From: Gordonia humi
Lineage (GTDB): Bacteria; Actinomycetota; Actinomycetes; Mycobacteriales; Mycobacteriaceae
Length of the DNA: 64,000 nt
Assembly (NCBI RefSeq): GCF_014197435.1
Contig: NZ_JACIFP010000001.1
Location: 2,790,001-2,854,000 of the forward strand
Direction: 5' to 3'
Below the pieces are notes generated by a model that did not search any database, had not been told where the DNA came from, and saw nothing but the letters and a program-made list of their open reading frames with translations. Shown here piece after piece: positions 47,976-57,102 of this stretch (its first letter is position 1; every line of letters begins with the position of its first letter). Position numbers and translations under genes: made by a program.

Positions 47976-49781
47976 ATGGTCCTTCGACGGTGTGTTGCCG
48001 CGCTCTGCGCTCTTGTCCTGACGATCGCGCTCGTGTCCTGTTCGTCCGACGACGACGGCCCCCGCGCGGCGGCCGACGCCTTCGTCTCCGCATTCGGCGA
48101 CCACGACGTCGACGGTGCGGCCGGGCGGACCACCAACCCCGACGCGGCGCGCCGCGTGCTCTCGGCGGCGTGGGACGGACTGACCGCCGAGTCGATGTCG
48201 GCCCGCACCGGGCGCGTGCACGTCGAGCGGGACGTGGCCGATGTGGACGCGACCTACACCTGGAAGCTGCCCGGCGGCCGCACCTGGGAGTATCAGACGA
48301 CCATCGCCCTGGGGCGCTCCGACACCGGGTGGACGGTCCGGTGGGCGCCGACCGCCGTGCACCCGAAGCTCGGCGCCGATCAGCGGCTGGTGCTGGGAGC
48401 CCTGAGTCCGCCGCGCGCCACCGTCAACGAGTCGGACGGATCCGAGGTGATGGTGAACGGGATCGTCACGACCGTGCTGTTCGACGGGCGGGCCGCCGTC
48501 GAAGCGGGTGACGTCGTCGGTCCGGCAGAACGGATCGCGGCCGTCATGGGACAGTTCGTCCCGGGGCTGTCGGTGCAGCGCCTCGCCGAACAGGCGACCG
48601 CCGCTTGGGACCCGATGCCGATCGGCGTGATCCCCGCGGGCGACGTCGAGCGTCTGCGCCCGGACCTGGACCTGCCGGGCATCGTGCTGCGCGACGATTC
48701 GGTTCTGCAGAAGCGGGATCCCCGGTTCGCCCCCGAACTGCTGACCCGTGTCGGGGCCGCCGTCGGCGCCGACGTGGTCGGCACCCCGGGATGGGAGATC
48801 TCGGTGGTCAACCCCAACGGACTCGTCGCCGATGTCGTGCACCGGAGCGAGAGCGTACCCGCGCCCGCGGTGTCGTTGACCTTGTCGCGCACCGTGCAGG
48901 ACGCCGCGCAGCGCGCCGTCGACGCGGTGGCGGGCAGAGAAGCGATGACCGTGGCGGTGCAGGCATCGACCGGGAAGATCCTGGCGGTCGCCCAGAACGC
49001 CGCCGCCGACCGCGTCGGACTCCCGGCGACCGCCGGTCAGTACCCGCCCGGATCGACGTTCAAGATGGTGACGTCTGCGGCGGCGATGAACGGGGGCCTG
49101 TCCGCTCCGGAGGCGATCGTGCCGTGCCCCGGCGAGATCACGATCGGTGAGCGCACCATTCCCAACTACGACGGCTTCGCGCTCGGCCCGGTGCCGTTGC
49201 GGCAGGCGTTCGCGCAGTCGTGCAACACCACCTTCGCCGACCTCGCGTCCCGGATGGGGCCGTCCGATCTGGCCCACGCCGCCACCGCCATGGGACTCGG
49301 CGCGCATTACGACATCGCGGGCGTCGAGTCCGCGTCGGGATCGGTGCGCATCGAACCGGACCTGGTGCGACGCAGCGAGGACGGCTTCGGTCAGGGGACC
49401 GTGCTGGCGAGTCCGTTGGGCATGGCGCTCGTCGCGGCGACCGCGGCGACCGGGAGCCTGCCCGTGCCCCAGTTGATCAACGGTCGGGAGACGAAGGTGG
49501 AGGGGGCGAGAGTCACCCTCGACGGCGACGTCTACGCGCGCCTGCGCACCATGATGCGCGCCGTCGTCACCGAGGGCACGGCCACCGCGATCGCCGGTCA
49601 GGGCGAGGTGTTCGGCAAGACCGGTGAAGCCGAGGTCAACGGTGGTTCGCACGCCTGGTTCGCCGGTTACCGCGGCGACATCGCCTTCGCGACCCTCATC
49701 GTCCTCGGCGGCGGATCCGAAGCGGCCGTCGGCGTGACGCGCGACTTCCTGGCGGGGATCCCACCGGGTTTCAGCCCGTAA
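47976..49781 (+). CDS. Penicillin-binding lipoprotein
   Basis: This homologue of Rv2864c (PbpLipo) has 601 residues and is a class B transpeptidase that cross-links peptidoglycan. The N-terminus has a signal peptide with lipobox LVSC, so it is probably lipid-anchored. An NTF2-like MecR1/PBP2a-type domain follows (residues about 28-140), then a dimerisation domain. The transpeptidase has Ser360-x-x-Lys363 in GSTFKMV, Ser415-Cys-Asn417 in SCNTTF, and Lys548-Thr-Gly550 in GKTGEAE. All three catalytic motifs are intact. Such NTF2-domain PBPs often have low beta-lactam affinity, but that cannot be judged here. Confidence 0.93.
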   Translation: MVLRRCVAALCALVLTIALVSCSSDDDGPRAAADAFVSAFGDHDVDGAAGRTTNPDAARRVLSAAWDGLTAESMSARTGRVHVERDVADVDATYTWKLPGGRTWEYQTTIALGRSDTGWTVRWAPTAVHPKLGADQRLVLGALSPPRATVNESDGSEVMVNGIVTTVLFDGRAAVEAGDVVGPAERIAAVMGQFVPGLSVQRLAEQATAAWDPMPIGVIPAGDVERLRPDLDLPGIVLRDDSVLQKRDPRFAPELLTRVGAAVGADVVGTPGWEISVVNPNGLVADVVHRSESVPAPAVSLTLSRTVQDAAQRAVDAVAGREAMTVAVQASTGKILAVAQNAAADRVGLPATAGQYPPGSTFKMVTSAAAMNGGLSAPEAIVPCPGEITIGERTIPNYDGFALGPVPLRQAFAQSCNTTFADLASRMGPSDLAHAATAMGLGAHYDIAGVESASGSVRIEPDLVRRSEDGFGQGTVLASPLGMALVAATAATGSLPVPQLINGRETKVEGARVTLDGDVYARLRTMMRAVVTEGTATAIAGQGEVFGKTGEAEVNGGSHAWFAGYRGDIAFATLIVLGGGSEAAVGVTRDFLAGIPPGFSP

Positions 49782-49993
49782 CGGTCTGCGCTGCGCCGAG
49801 GGCGTCTCGCGCCATCGCCCGGTCTCGACCGCACGTGGACGGTACCTGTGTTCCGAGCCGACCCCGCACAGCCGTCGGCTCTGCGCACAGGTCCCGATCG
49901 CGCGAGCTTTCCCGTCGTAGGTCGAAGGACCGACTCGCACGTGCCGGACATGTCATCCTTATGTGACCTTCTTCACGAAAGGCGGCACAGGTC

Positions 49994-50758
49994 ATGACCA
50001 ACCCGAACCCTCCCAATCCGCAGGATCCGCTACAACAGTCTCCGGGATCCGGCGCACCGGGGTCCCCGCAGTACGGGCAGCAGCAACCGCAGTACGGACA
50101 GCCCCCGCAACAACCGCAGTACGGACAGTCCCCGCACCAGCCGCAGTACGGGCAGTCGCCGCAACAACAGCAGCAACCGCGGTACGGCGAGCCTCCACAG
50201 CACGCACAGCAACCGCCGCCGTACGGTCAGCAGCCTCCGGGCGGACAGCCCGGTTTCGGACAGCAGGCCGCTGGAGCGGCCGCCAGTTTCGGTGAACTCG
50301 GCAAGAGGTACACCGATATGGCCAAGGCCAACACGACGGTCAGCCCGCGGCTGGTTCCGTTCCTGTGGTCGACCGTCGGTGCCGCCGTCATCGTGTTCAT
50401 CAGCGCCTTCCTGCCGTGGGTCTCGTACACCGGGGGATCGGTGTCGGGCACCGCGGGCGACGGCGTGATCACCCTGCTGCTGGCGTTGGTCACCGGCGGT
50501 CTGGCCGCTGCAACGATCTTCCTCGCCGCGAAAGCGCCGATCCTGCCGAAGGTCTCGGGCATCGTCGCGATCGTCGCCGGCGTCATCGTCACGCTCGTCG
50601 CGGTGATCGACATCTCGAATGTCGGCGACACCCGGGTCTCCGGCCTCGGCGTGTTCTACGGGTTCAGCGTCGGCTTCGGACTGTGGTTGACCCTCGTCGG
50701 CGGCATCGCCTTCGTCGTCCTCGGCATACTCGCGACGCTGACCGCCCGCCGCAACTGA
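49994..50758 (+). CDS. Q/P/Y-repeat membrane protein (DUF5336-like)
   Basis: This 254-residue protein has an N-terminal low-complexity half (residues 1-90) built of QPQYGQ-type repeats. Four transmembrane helices follow from about residue 118. The layout resembles the 34-kDa antigen family (Rv0954-like) linked to membrane or septal organisation in mycobacteria, but the match is to pattern only. The start is ATG 49994 after an AAAGGCGG-like site. The 212-nt gap before it shows nothing I can name. Confidence 0.72.
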   Translation: MTNPNPPNPQDPLQQSPGSGAPGSPQYGQQQPQYGQPPQQPQYGQSPHQPQYGQSPQQQQQPRYGEPPQHAQQPPPYGQQPPGGQPGFGQQAAGAAASFGELGKRYTDMAKANTTVSPRLVPFLWSTVGAAVIVFISAFLPWVSYTGGSVSGTAGDGVITLLLALVTGGLAAATIFLAAKAPILPKVSGIVAIVAGVIVTLVAVIDISNVGDTRVSGLGVFYGFSVGFGLWLTLVGGIAFVVLGILATLTARRN

Positions 50759-50776
50759 GATCGCCGCAACTGAGAT

Positions 50777-50791
50777 CGCCGTCCGACGGCG
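50777..50791. terminator. Weak hairpin between convergent genes
   Basis: cgccgt (50777-50782) pairs with acggcg (50786-50791) around a 3-nt loop, between the Q/P-rich gene and hmuV. A 15-bp tandem duplication (50751-50765, 50766-50780) precedes it. There is no T tract. Confidence 0.3.
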
Positions 50792-50795
50792 CCGA

Positions 50796-51581
50796 TCACC
50801 GTCTGGGCACCACCATGAGTTCGCCGGTCTCCGGATTGTCGAAGACCATGACTCGATGGTCGTAGGTGTCCGACAGCAGTTCCGCTGTCATCACCTCACG
50901 GACGGGTCCGCAGGCGCGGACCCGTCCGTCCTTCATGACCGCGACCCGGTCGGCATACGCCGCGGCCAGCGACAGATCGTGGACGACGAGGAGCACGGTG
51001 CCGCCCGCGGCGGCGCGCTGCGCGAGGATCGACAGCACCTGTTCGCTGTGGCCGATGTCCAGGGCCGCGGTCGGTTCGTCGAGAAGCAGCACGGGGGTGT
51101 CCTGGGCGAGCGCACGAGCCAGCGAGACCCGGGCCTGCTGCCCGCCGGAGAGCTGAGCGAACGGACGGTCGAGGATCTCGTCGAGTTCGCAGGCGGTGAT
51201 CGCAGCGTCGACCAGCTCGGCCGAACGCACCGCCTCGGGGGTTCGCGTCCACGGATAGCGGCCCATCTCGACCACCTCGCGGACGGTGAACGGAGTGTCG
51301 AGGCGATTGGTCTGGGTCACGAGCGCGCGCAGACGGGCCAGCGAACGGGCGTCGACGTGCGCGATGTCGTCGCCCCCGATGCTCACCCGCCCCACGTCGG
51401 GGGAGCGGATCCCCGAGATCACCGAGAGCAGGGTCGATTTGCCGCAGCCGTTGGGGCCGACGAGGGCGACGAGCTCGCCGGGCGCCACGTCGAGGTCGAC
51501 CCCGTGCACCACGGTGCGGCCGCCGAGATCGACCCCGACCTCGTGCACCGAGACGGGGACGCCCGCCCGGACCGCGCTCAC
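50796..51581 (-). CDS. hmuV: Heme/iron ABC importer ATP-binding protein
   Basis: This 261-residue ATPase energises the importer. Walker A is GPNGCGKST, the signature is LSGGQQARVSLARAL, Walker B is LLLDEPTAALD, and the switch is VVHDLSLAAAYAD. It starts at GTG 51581, overlapping the hmuU stop by four bases (gtga). FecE/HmuV-type subunits pair with FecCD permeases, as here; heme rather than ferric siderophore is inferred from the HmuT-like binding protein. Confidence 0.93.
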   Translation of the reverse strand: MSAVRAGVPVSVHEVGVDLGGRTVVHGVDLDVAPGELVALVGPNGCGKSTLLSVISGIRSPDVGRVSIGGDDIAHVDARSLARLRALVTQTNRLDTPFTVREVVEMGRYPWTRTPEAVRSAELVDAAITACELDEILDRPFAQLSGGQQARVSLARALAQDTPVLLLDEPTAALDIGHSEQVLSILAQRAAAGGTVLLVVHDLSLAAAYADRVAVMKDGRVRACGPVREVMTAELLSDTYDHRVMVFDNPETGELMVVPRR

Positions 51582-52648
51582 CAGCCGGCTCCGGCGCTCT
51601 TGCGGCGCAGCAGGATGAAGAACGCGGGGCCGCCGATCAGCGACGTCAGCATGCCCAGCGGGAGTTCGCCCGCGGTGAGCGTTCGGGCGGCGAGGTCGGC
51701 GGCCGCGACGACGAGCGCTCCGCCGAGAGCGCTGGCCGGGAGCAGGATCGCGTGCCGTGGTCCGACGATCAGCCGCATCACGTGGGGCACGATCAGACCG
51801 ACGAACATGAGGATGCCGGTGAACGCGACGCCGGCCGCGGTCAGGACGGCGACCAGGACGATCACCTGGCGCCGCACCACCTCGACGTTCACCCCGAGGG
51901 ACGCGGCCTGGACCTCGCCGAGCGCCAGCAGATCGAGTTTGCGCACCAGCACCATGCCGCCGGCGAGTCCGGCCGCCACCAGCGGCGCGACGATCGTGAT
52001 CTGATCCCAGGACACGTTTCCGGCGAGCGAGCCGAGCTGCCAGAACACGATCTGCTCGCGTGCCGCGGTGCTCGCGACATAGGTCAGGTAGGCGATCACG
52101 CCCAGTGCGAATGCGTTGACCGCGATGCCGGTCAGTACCAGCATCACCGTCGACGACGCGCCGTCGCGCATGCTCAGCGTGTAGACGGCGAACGTGGTGA
52201 GCAGTCCGAACAGCCCGGCCGCGCCGGCGATCGCCCAGCCGTTGGTGCCGGTGCCGCCGATCACGATCATCAGGCAGGCGCCGATCGCCGCACCCGAGGA
52301 GATGCCGATGATTCCGGGTTCGGCCAGCGGATTGGCCAGCATGCCCTGCAGCAGACAGCCCGCCGCACCCAGTGCGACCCCGACCAGCAGTCCGAGGACG
52401 ATCCGGGGGAAGCGGGTGACCCAGAGGGCGTTCTCTCCGTTCGGATGCGACGGCAGGGGACCGATGTCCAGATGCCAGTGGTGCGCGATCGATCCGAGCA
52501 CCTCCGTCGGCGAGACGTGCACCGCACCGGTGCCCGCCGAGACGACGACGATCACGCCGAGAGCGAGGAGCAGCAGGGCGCCGACGAGCACGGTACGGCC
52601 GACCGACACCCCAAGCACCCGCTGACGCAGTGTCGTGCGCTCAGCCAT
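51578..52648 (-). CDS. hmuU: Heme/iron ABC importer permease (FecCD family)
   Basis: This 356-residue permease of the FecCD (BtuC) fold has about ten helices, with the family segments GISSGAAIGAC, LASTAAREQIVFWQLGSLAG-like loop at the centre (ending LGSLAGNVSW), and FTGILMFVGLIVPHVMRLI. It forms the membrane channel with a homodimeric partner. Its ATG (52648) overlaps the binding-protein stop by eight bases. Transport substrate follows the operon assignment. Confidence 0.93.
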   Translation of the reverse strand: MAERTTLRQRVLGVSVGRTVLVGALLLLALGVIVVVSAGTGAVHVSPTEVLGSIAHHWHLDIGPLPSHPNGENALWVTRFPRIVLGLLVGVALGAAGCLLQGMLANPLAEPGIIGISSGAAIGACLMIVIGGTGTNGWAIAGAAGLFGLLTTFAVYTLSMRDGASSTVMLVLTGIAVNAFALGVIAYLTYVASTAAREQIVFWQLGSLAGNVSWDQITIVAPLVAAGLAGGMVLVRKLDLLALGEVQAASLGVNVEVVRRQVIVLVAVLTAAGVAFTGILMFVGLIVPHVMRLIVGPRHAILLPASALGGALVVAAADLAARTLTAGELPLGMLTSLIGGPAFFILLRRKSAGAGW

Positions 52649-53636
52649 AGATCGCCTTCGCGAGCGCGGTCAATACCTGGCCGGTGTCCGGACCGAACAT
52701 CAGGATCTGGGTCTCGTCCATGGCGACGATCCGGCGGGCGCGTCCGGCCTTGGTCTCGGCGACGGCGGGCAGGTCGAGGACCTTGTCCAGGCCGCCGACC
52801 GAATCGGCGCCCTGTGTCATCACCAGCAGCACATCGGGGTCGGCCTTCATCATCTTCTCCGCGCTCACCTGGGTGAATGCGGCCGTCAACCCGGATTTCG
52901 TGCCCGCGTCCACACCGCCCAGGTTCTCGATCAGATCGTCGGCGCCCGAACCGGGGCCCGCCAACAGGATCAGATGCTCGCCGCGGATGTAGAGGAACGC
53001 CATCGTCGGATCCCCCGACGGATCGGGGATCGACCGCCGCGCCTGCGCGATCTGTGCCTGGGTGCGGGCGACGAGCTTCTCACCGGCGTCGGGCACGCCG
53101 AGCGCGCGTGCGACGTCGCGGATCAACTGCGGAGTGCCCGCGACCGAACGTTCCGACGGGAACGTCACGACGTCGATCCCCGATGCGCGCAGAGCGTCGA
53201 CCGCGTTCGCCGGGTTCGTGTCGGTGCCGGCCAGCACGATCGTCGGATCCGCCGCGAGCACCTTCTCAGTGTTGATGGTGTGCCCGGTCTCGGTCACCTC
53301 GGGGACGGCGAGCGCCGACGGAAAGGTCGTCGACCGGTCCCGTCCCACCACGTGCGAACCGAGCCCGAGCGCGTACACGATGGTGCCGAGCGTCCCGTTC
53401 CGATCGAGCGCGACGATGCGTTGCGCCGTCGGTGACACGGGCGGATCCTGCTCGACGGGAACGACGTCGGTGTCGGCGATGCGCGCCACCGTCGGGCCCG
53501 AGTGCAGCGTCGCGGTGGAGGACGCGCGCAGTGCGCCGGTGTCGATCGGCTCGGTGGTGCACGCGCCCACCGCGAGCGCCGACAACAGCGCGACGCACGC
53601 GGTCATGACGCGAAGCCTGCGCGGGGACCTGTGCAC
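52641..53636 (-). CDS. hmuT: Heme/iron ABC importer substrate-binding lipoprotein
   Basis: This extracellular cluster A-type binding protein of the HmuT/IsdE-like group has about 331 residues from GTG 53636. That start gives a proper signal peptide: basic HRSPRRLR, then [14 protein letters not shown] with a lipobox cysteine. The open frame extends to 53702, but that would run into the IdeR box. The HmuT-like core is seen in [34 protein letters not shown] and the C-terminal [19 protein letters not shown]. By family it hands heme (or an iron chelate) to HmuUV. Confidence 0.85.
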   Translation of the reverse strand: MHRSPRRLRVMTACVALLSALAVGACTTEPIDTGALRASSTATLHSGPTVARIADTDVVPVEQDPPVSPTAQRIVALDRNGTLGTIVYALGLGSHVVGRDRSTTFPSALAVPEVTETGHTINTEKVLAADPTIVLAGTDTNPANAVDALRASGIDVVTFPSERSVAGTPQLIRDVARALGVPDAGEKLVARTQAQIAQARRSIPDPSGDPTMAFLYIRGEHLILLAGPGSGADDLIENLGGVDAGTKSGLTAAFTQVSAEKMMKADPDVLLVMTQGADSVGGLDKVLDLPAVAETKAGRARRIVAMDETQILMFGPDTGQVLTALAKAIYG

Positions 53637-53692
53637 CGGGAGAACCTGCCTGTCCGTCGAGTCGCGGGGGAGGCGGGAAGCCTCGAGACGTG

Positions 53693-53711
53693 TTAGGAAC
53701 ACCTTACCTAC
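53693..53711 (-). promoter_or_regulatory. IdeR/DtxR-like iron box upstream of hmuT
   Basis: On the minus strand the 19-mer is GTAGGTAAGGTGTTCCTAA. It matches 15 of 19 positions of TWAGGTWAGSCTWACCTWA. It lies 57 nt before the hmuT start and predicts repression when iron is ample. Confidence 0.7.
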
Positions 53712-53769
53712 GGTCGGATCGACGACGAGGCCCGGTCCCGGCTGCTGCGGACCGCGGTGCGCGACGTGG

Positions 53770-53775
53770 AAGAAT
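53770..53775 (+). promoter_or_regulatory. -10 element before map, probably leaderless
   Basis: AAGAAT then seven bases to ATG 53783; no Shine-Dalgarno. Confidence 0.3.
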
Positions 53776-53782
53776 CGACGAT

Positions 53783-54646
53783 ATGACAGTTCGAGCTCCG
53801 TTGACCCCCGGTGTCGTCTCGCCGACCCTGCCCGTTCCCGACTCCATCGCCCGACCGGAGTACGCGTGGAAGGACACCGTCAACGAGGGACACGAGCCGT
53901 GGGTGCAGACCCCCGAGACCATCGAGAAGATGCGCGTCGCGTCGAAGATCGCGGCCAACGCCCTCGCCGAGGCCGGACGCGCGGTGGCGCCCGGCGTCAC
54001 CACCGACGAGCTCGACCGCATCGCCCACGCCTACATGATCGACCACGGCGCGTACCCGTCGACACTCGGTTACAAGGCGTTTCCCAAATCGTGCTGCACC
54101 TCGCTCAACGAGGTGATCTGCCACGGCATCCCCGACTCCACGGTCATCCAGGCCGGCGACATCGTCAATATCGACGTCACCGCGTACATCGACGGCGTGC
54201 ACGGCGACACCAACGCCACATTCCTCGCCGGTGACGTCGCACAGGAGGCGCGCGACCTCGTCGAACGCACCCGCATCGCGACCGAGCGCGCCATCAAGGC
54301 CGTCAAACCGGGACGTGCGCTCAACGTGATCGGCCGCGTGATCGAGGCGTACGCCACCAGATTCGGATACAGCGTGGTGCGCGACTTCACCGGTCACGGC
54401 ATCGGTGAGACCTTTCACAACGGTCTCGTCGTGCTGCACTACGACCAGCCTGCCGTCGACACCGTCCTGGAACCCGGCATGGTGTTCACCATCGAGCCGA
54501 TGATCAATCTCGGCGGCCTCGACTGGGAGATGTGGGACGACGACTGGACGGTGGTGACCGCGGACCGTCGCTGGACCGCTCAGTTCGAGCACACGCTCGT
54601 CGTCACCGACACCGGCGCCGAGATCCTGACGCTCCCAGACGCGTGA
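53783..54646 (+). CDS. map: Methionine aminopeptidase (type 1c)
   Basis: This enzyme removes the initiator methionine. The 287-residue protein has an N-terminal extension with Pro-rich segments ([20 protein letters not shown]) like M. tuberculosis MetAP1c. All metal ligands are present: [35 protein letters not shown] and [10 protein letters not shown]. cobQ follows after 19 nt. It is divergent from the heme importer operon. Confidence 0.96.
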   Translation: MTVRAPLTPGVVSPTLPVPDSIARPEYAWKDTVNEGHEPWVQTPETIEKMRVASKIAANALAEAGRAVAPGVTTDELDRIAHAYMIDHGAYPSTLGYKAFPKSCCTSLNEVICHGIPDSTVIQAGDIVNIDVTAYIDGVHGDTNATFLAGDVAQEARDLVERTRIATERAIKAVKPGRALNVIGRVIEAYATRFGYSVVRDFTGHGIGETFHNGLVVLHYDQPAVDTVLEPGMVFTIEPMINLGGLDWEMWDDDWTVVTADRRWTAQFEHTLVVTDTGAEILTLPDA

Positions 54647-54665
54647 GAGCGGCTCCGGACGGTCG

Positions 54666-56225
54666 GTGCGGGCGGTGAGCCGCGGCGGGGCGCTGCTGAT
54701 CGGTGGCACCAGCAGTGACGCGGGTAAGAGCCTCATCGTGGCCGGGCTGTGCCGTGCGCTGGCCCGGGACGGTGTGCGGGTCGCGCCGTTCAAGGCGCAG
54801 AACATGTCGAACAACTCGGCGGTGACCCTCGACGGCGGCGAGATCGGTCGGGCGCAGGCGCTGCAGGCGGTGGCGTGCGGGTTGGCGCCCGACACCCGAT
54901 TCAACCCCGTGCTGCTCAAACCCGGCAGCGATCGTCGATCGCATGTGATCGTCCGCGGGCGACCGTACGGGGACGTGGGCGCCGCGGACTACCACGCGCG
55001 ACGGGCCGCGCTCGCACAGGTCGTCGCGGACGAACTGGCGTCGCTGCGCGCCGAGTACGACGTGGTGATCTGCGAGGGGGCCGGGTCGATCGCCGAGGTG
55101 AACCTGCGCGCCACCGATATCGCCAACATGGGTCTGGCCCGCGCCGCCGATCTGCCGGTCCTGCTCGTGACCGACATCGACCGCGGCGGCAGTCTGGCTC
55201 ACCTGTTCGGCACCGTCGCCCTGCTGGACCCGGACGACCAGGCTCTCGTCGCCGGCTTCGTGATCAACAAGTTCCGTGGCGACCCGTCCCTGCTCGACCC
55301 CGGCCTGACCACGCTCGCCGAACGCACCGGACGTCCGACGCTCGGCGTGCTGCCGTTCGCCGACGACCTCTGGATCGACGCCGAGGACTCGCTGGCCTCC
55401 CCGGTCGGACGCCGCGTCGGGGGACCGACCGCGTACACCGGCGGGCCGCGCCTGAGCGTCGCGGCCATCCGCCTGCCGCGCACGTCCAACACCACCGACG
55501 TCGAGGCCCTGGCCTGCGAACCGGACGTGGACGTCACCTGGGTGGACGATCCGGCAGCCGTCGTCGCGGCCGACCTCGCCGTGCTGCCGGGCTCCCGGGC
55601 GACCGTCGACGACCTCGCCTGGATGCGCGGCCGCGGCCTGGCCGACGCCGTCGTTCGACGCGGTCGGGACGGCAGGCCCGTCCTCGGGATCTGCGGCGGC
55701 TTCCAGATGTTGAGCCGTCGGATCGACGATCGCGTCGAATCCGGTCGCGGCGTCGTCGACGGACTGGGGCTGCTCGACGTCGACATCGAGTTCGCCGCAG
55801 AGAAGACGCTGCGGCGCTTCGCCGGACGGCAGGACGACCACCCGGTGACCGGCTATGAGATCCACCACGGAGTGGTGCTGCGCACCGCCGAGCGGACGTG
55901 GCTCGTCGACGACGAGACCGGTCCGGAAGGCGCGCGCTCGGGCGCCGTCGCCGGAACCCACTGCCACGGGCTGCTCGAATCCGACGACTTCCGGCGCTCC
56001 TACCTGCGCGAAGTGGCCTGTGCGGTCGGGAAGCCGGAGTTCGTGCCCGCGCCAGACGTGTCCGCCGCTCGCGTCCGTGAGCGGCAGCTCGACCTCATCG
56101 CCGATCTCGTCACGACCCACCTCGACATGGGAGCCGTCCACCGATTGCTCGCCGAGGGTGCCGGGTCGCCGCCGTCCGTCCTATCCTGGCTGAGTGGAGA
56201 CCGAGCACCTGACCATCGACCATGA
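54666..56225 (+). CDS. cobQ: Adenosylcobyric acid synthase (glutamine-hydrolysing)
   Basis: CobQ amidates four side chains of adenosylcobyrinic acid diamide in cobalamin synthesis. The 519-residue protein has the ATP site [24 protein letters not shown], and a C-terminal class I-like glutaminase domain with ICGGFQMLS (nucleophile Cys) and THCHGLLES. Start options are GTG 54666 and GTG 54675. It overlaps the next gene by 32 bp. The later cob genes (63 kb) are in the same pathway. Confidence 0.96.
   Translation: MRAVSRGGALLIGGTSSDAGKSLIVAGLCRALARDGVRVAPFKAQNMSNNSAVTLDGGEIGRAQALQAVACGLAPDTRFNPVLLKPGSDRRSHVIVRGRPYGDVGAADYHARRAALAQVVADELASLRAEYDVVICEGAGSIAEVNLRATDIANMGLARAADLPVLLVTDIDRGGSLAHLFGTVALLDPDDQALVAGFVINKFRGDPSLLDPGLTTLAERTGRPTLGVLPFADDLWIDAEDSLASPVGRRVGGPTAYTGGPRLSVAAIRLPRTSNTTDVEALACEPDVDVTWVDDPAAVVAADLAVLPGSRATVDDLAWMRGRGLADAVVRRGRDGRPVLGICGGFQMLSRRIDDRVESGRGVVDGLGLLDVDIEFAAEKTLRRFAGRQDDHPVTGYEIHHGVVLRTAERTWLVDDETGPEGARSGAVAGTHCHGLLESDDFRRSYLREVACAVGKPEFVPAPDVSAARVRERQLDLIADLVTTHLDMGAVHRLLAEGAGSPPSVLSWLSGDRAPDHRP
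56182..56187 (+). promoter_or_regulatory. -10 element inside cobQ before the hydrolase
   Basis: TATCCT then six bases to GTG 56194, the leaderless layout. It lies within the cobQ coding end. Confidence 0.4.
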
Positions 56226-57018
56226 CGGATTGAGCTTCGACGTGCATCTGTCCGGCCCGGCGAGGGGCCCGGTCGCCGTGCTGTTGCACGGCTTCCCGGT
56301 GGACTCGCGGTGCTGGGACGAGGTGATTCCGCGGCTGCACGAGTCCGGGCTGCGGACCGTGGCCATCGACCAGCGCGGTTACAGCCCCGGCGCACGACCG
56401 GACGCCGTCGACGACTACGCCCTCGACAAGCTGACCGGCGACGTCCTCGCGGTCCTGGGACACCTCAACATCGCGTACTCGATGGTCGTCGGTCACGACT
56501 GGGGCGGCATCGTCGCGTGGCATCTGGCGGCCAAGAACCCGGACCGGTTCACCAGCCTCGTCGCGATCAGCACCGGGCACCCGTCCGCGGCCCGTGATGC
56601 GCTCACCGCGGGCGACCAGCGCGACAAGTCGAGCTACATCAAATGGTTCGTACAGCCGGACGCCGAGGAGAAGCTGACCGCCGACGGCGGCAGCGTCCTG
56701 CGCGAGTTCGGACTGACCGACGACGAGATCGCGTCGCTGCTCGAACCCGGAGCCCTGACCGGCGGACTGAACTGGTACCGCGCCAACTTCACCGGTGACA
56801 TCGCGACCAAGCTCGCGTGCCCGCCCGTCGAGATCCCGACGACCATGGTCTGGAGCGATCAGGACCCGGTCCTCGGCCGCACCCAGGCCGAACTCAGCGG
56901 ACGCTACGCGTACGGCGACTACCGCTACTCGGTGATCGACGGCGTCGATCACTGGGCGCCGCAGAAGGCGCCCGCCGCCGTGGCGAGCGAGATCGCCCTG
57001 CGGTCGAGCATGTTCTGA
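56194..57018 (+). CDS. Alpha/beta hydrolase, epoxide-hydrolase-like
   Basis: This 274-residue alpha/beta hydrolase has the oxyanion-hole motif LLHGFPVDS, an Asp nucleophile at residue 102 in VGHDWGG (typical of epoxide hydrolases and haloalkane dehalogenases), and the base His253 in VDHWAP. The DWGG elbow argues against an ordinary Ser esterase. The substrate is unknown. It overlaps cobQ but may have its own start signal. A very strong hairpin follows. Confidence 0.88.
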   Translation: METEHLTIDHDGLSFDVHLSGPARGPVAVLLHGFPVDSRCWDEVIPRLHESGLRTVAIDQRGYSPGARPDAVDDYALDKLTGDVLAVLGHLNIAYSMVVGHDWGGIVAWHLAAKNPDRFTSLVAISTGHPSAARDALTAGDQRDKSSYIKWFVQPDAEEKLTADGGSVLREFGLTDDEIASLLEPGALTGGLNWYRANFTGDIATKLACPPVEIPTTMVWSDQDPVLGRTQAELSGRYAYGDYRYSVIDGVDHWAPQKAPAAVASEIALRSSMF

Positions 57019-57020
57019 AC

Positions 57021-57094
57021 CCGGACAGACGAGCAGCGGCGTCGATCGCGGTCATACGCCGACCGCGATCGACGCCGCTGATCTGTCTGTCCGG
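57021..57094. terminator. Long bidirectional terminator hairpin
   Basis: A perfect 20-bp stem pairs 57034-57053 with 57061-57080 around atacgcc; an outer 10-bp stem pairs 57021-57030 with 57085-57094. It separates the rightward hydrolase from the leftward mtr gene. Confidence 0.85.
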
Positions 57095-57102
57095 CGACCG
57101 TC

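Noticed and set aside
54600..54700. Cobalamin riboswitch before cobQ
   Set aside because: The map-cobQ gap is only 19 nt, too short for a B12 box element; the cobO gap holds repeats instead.
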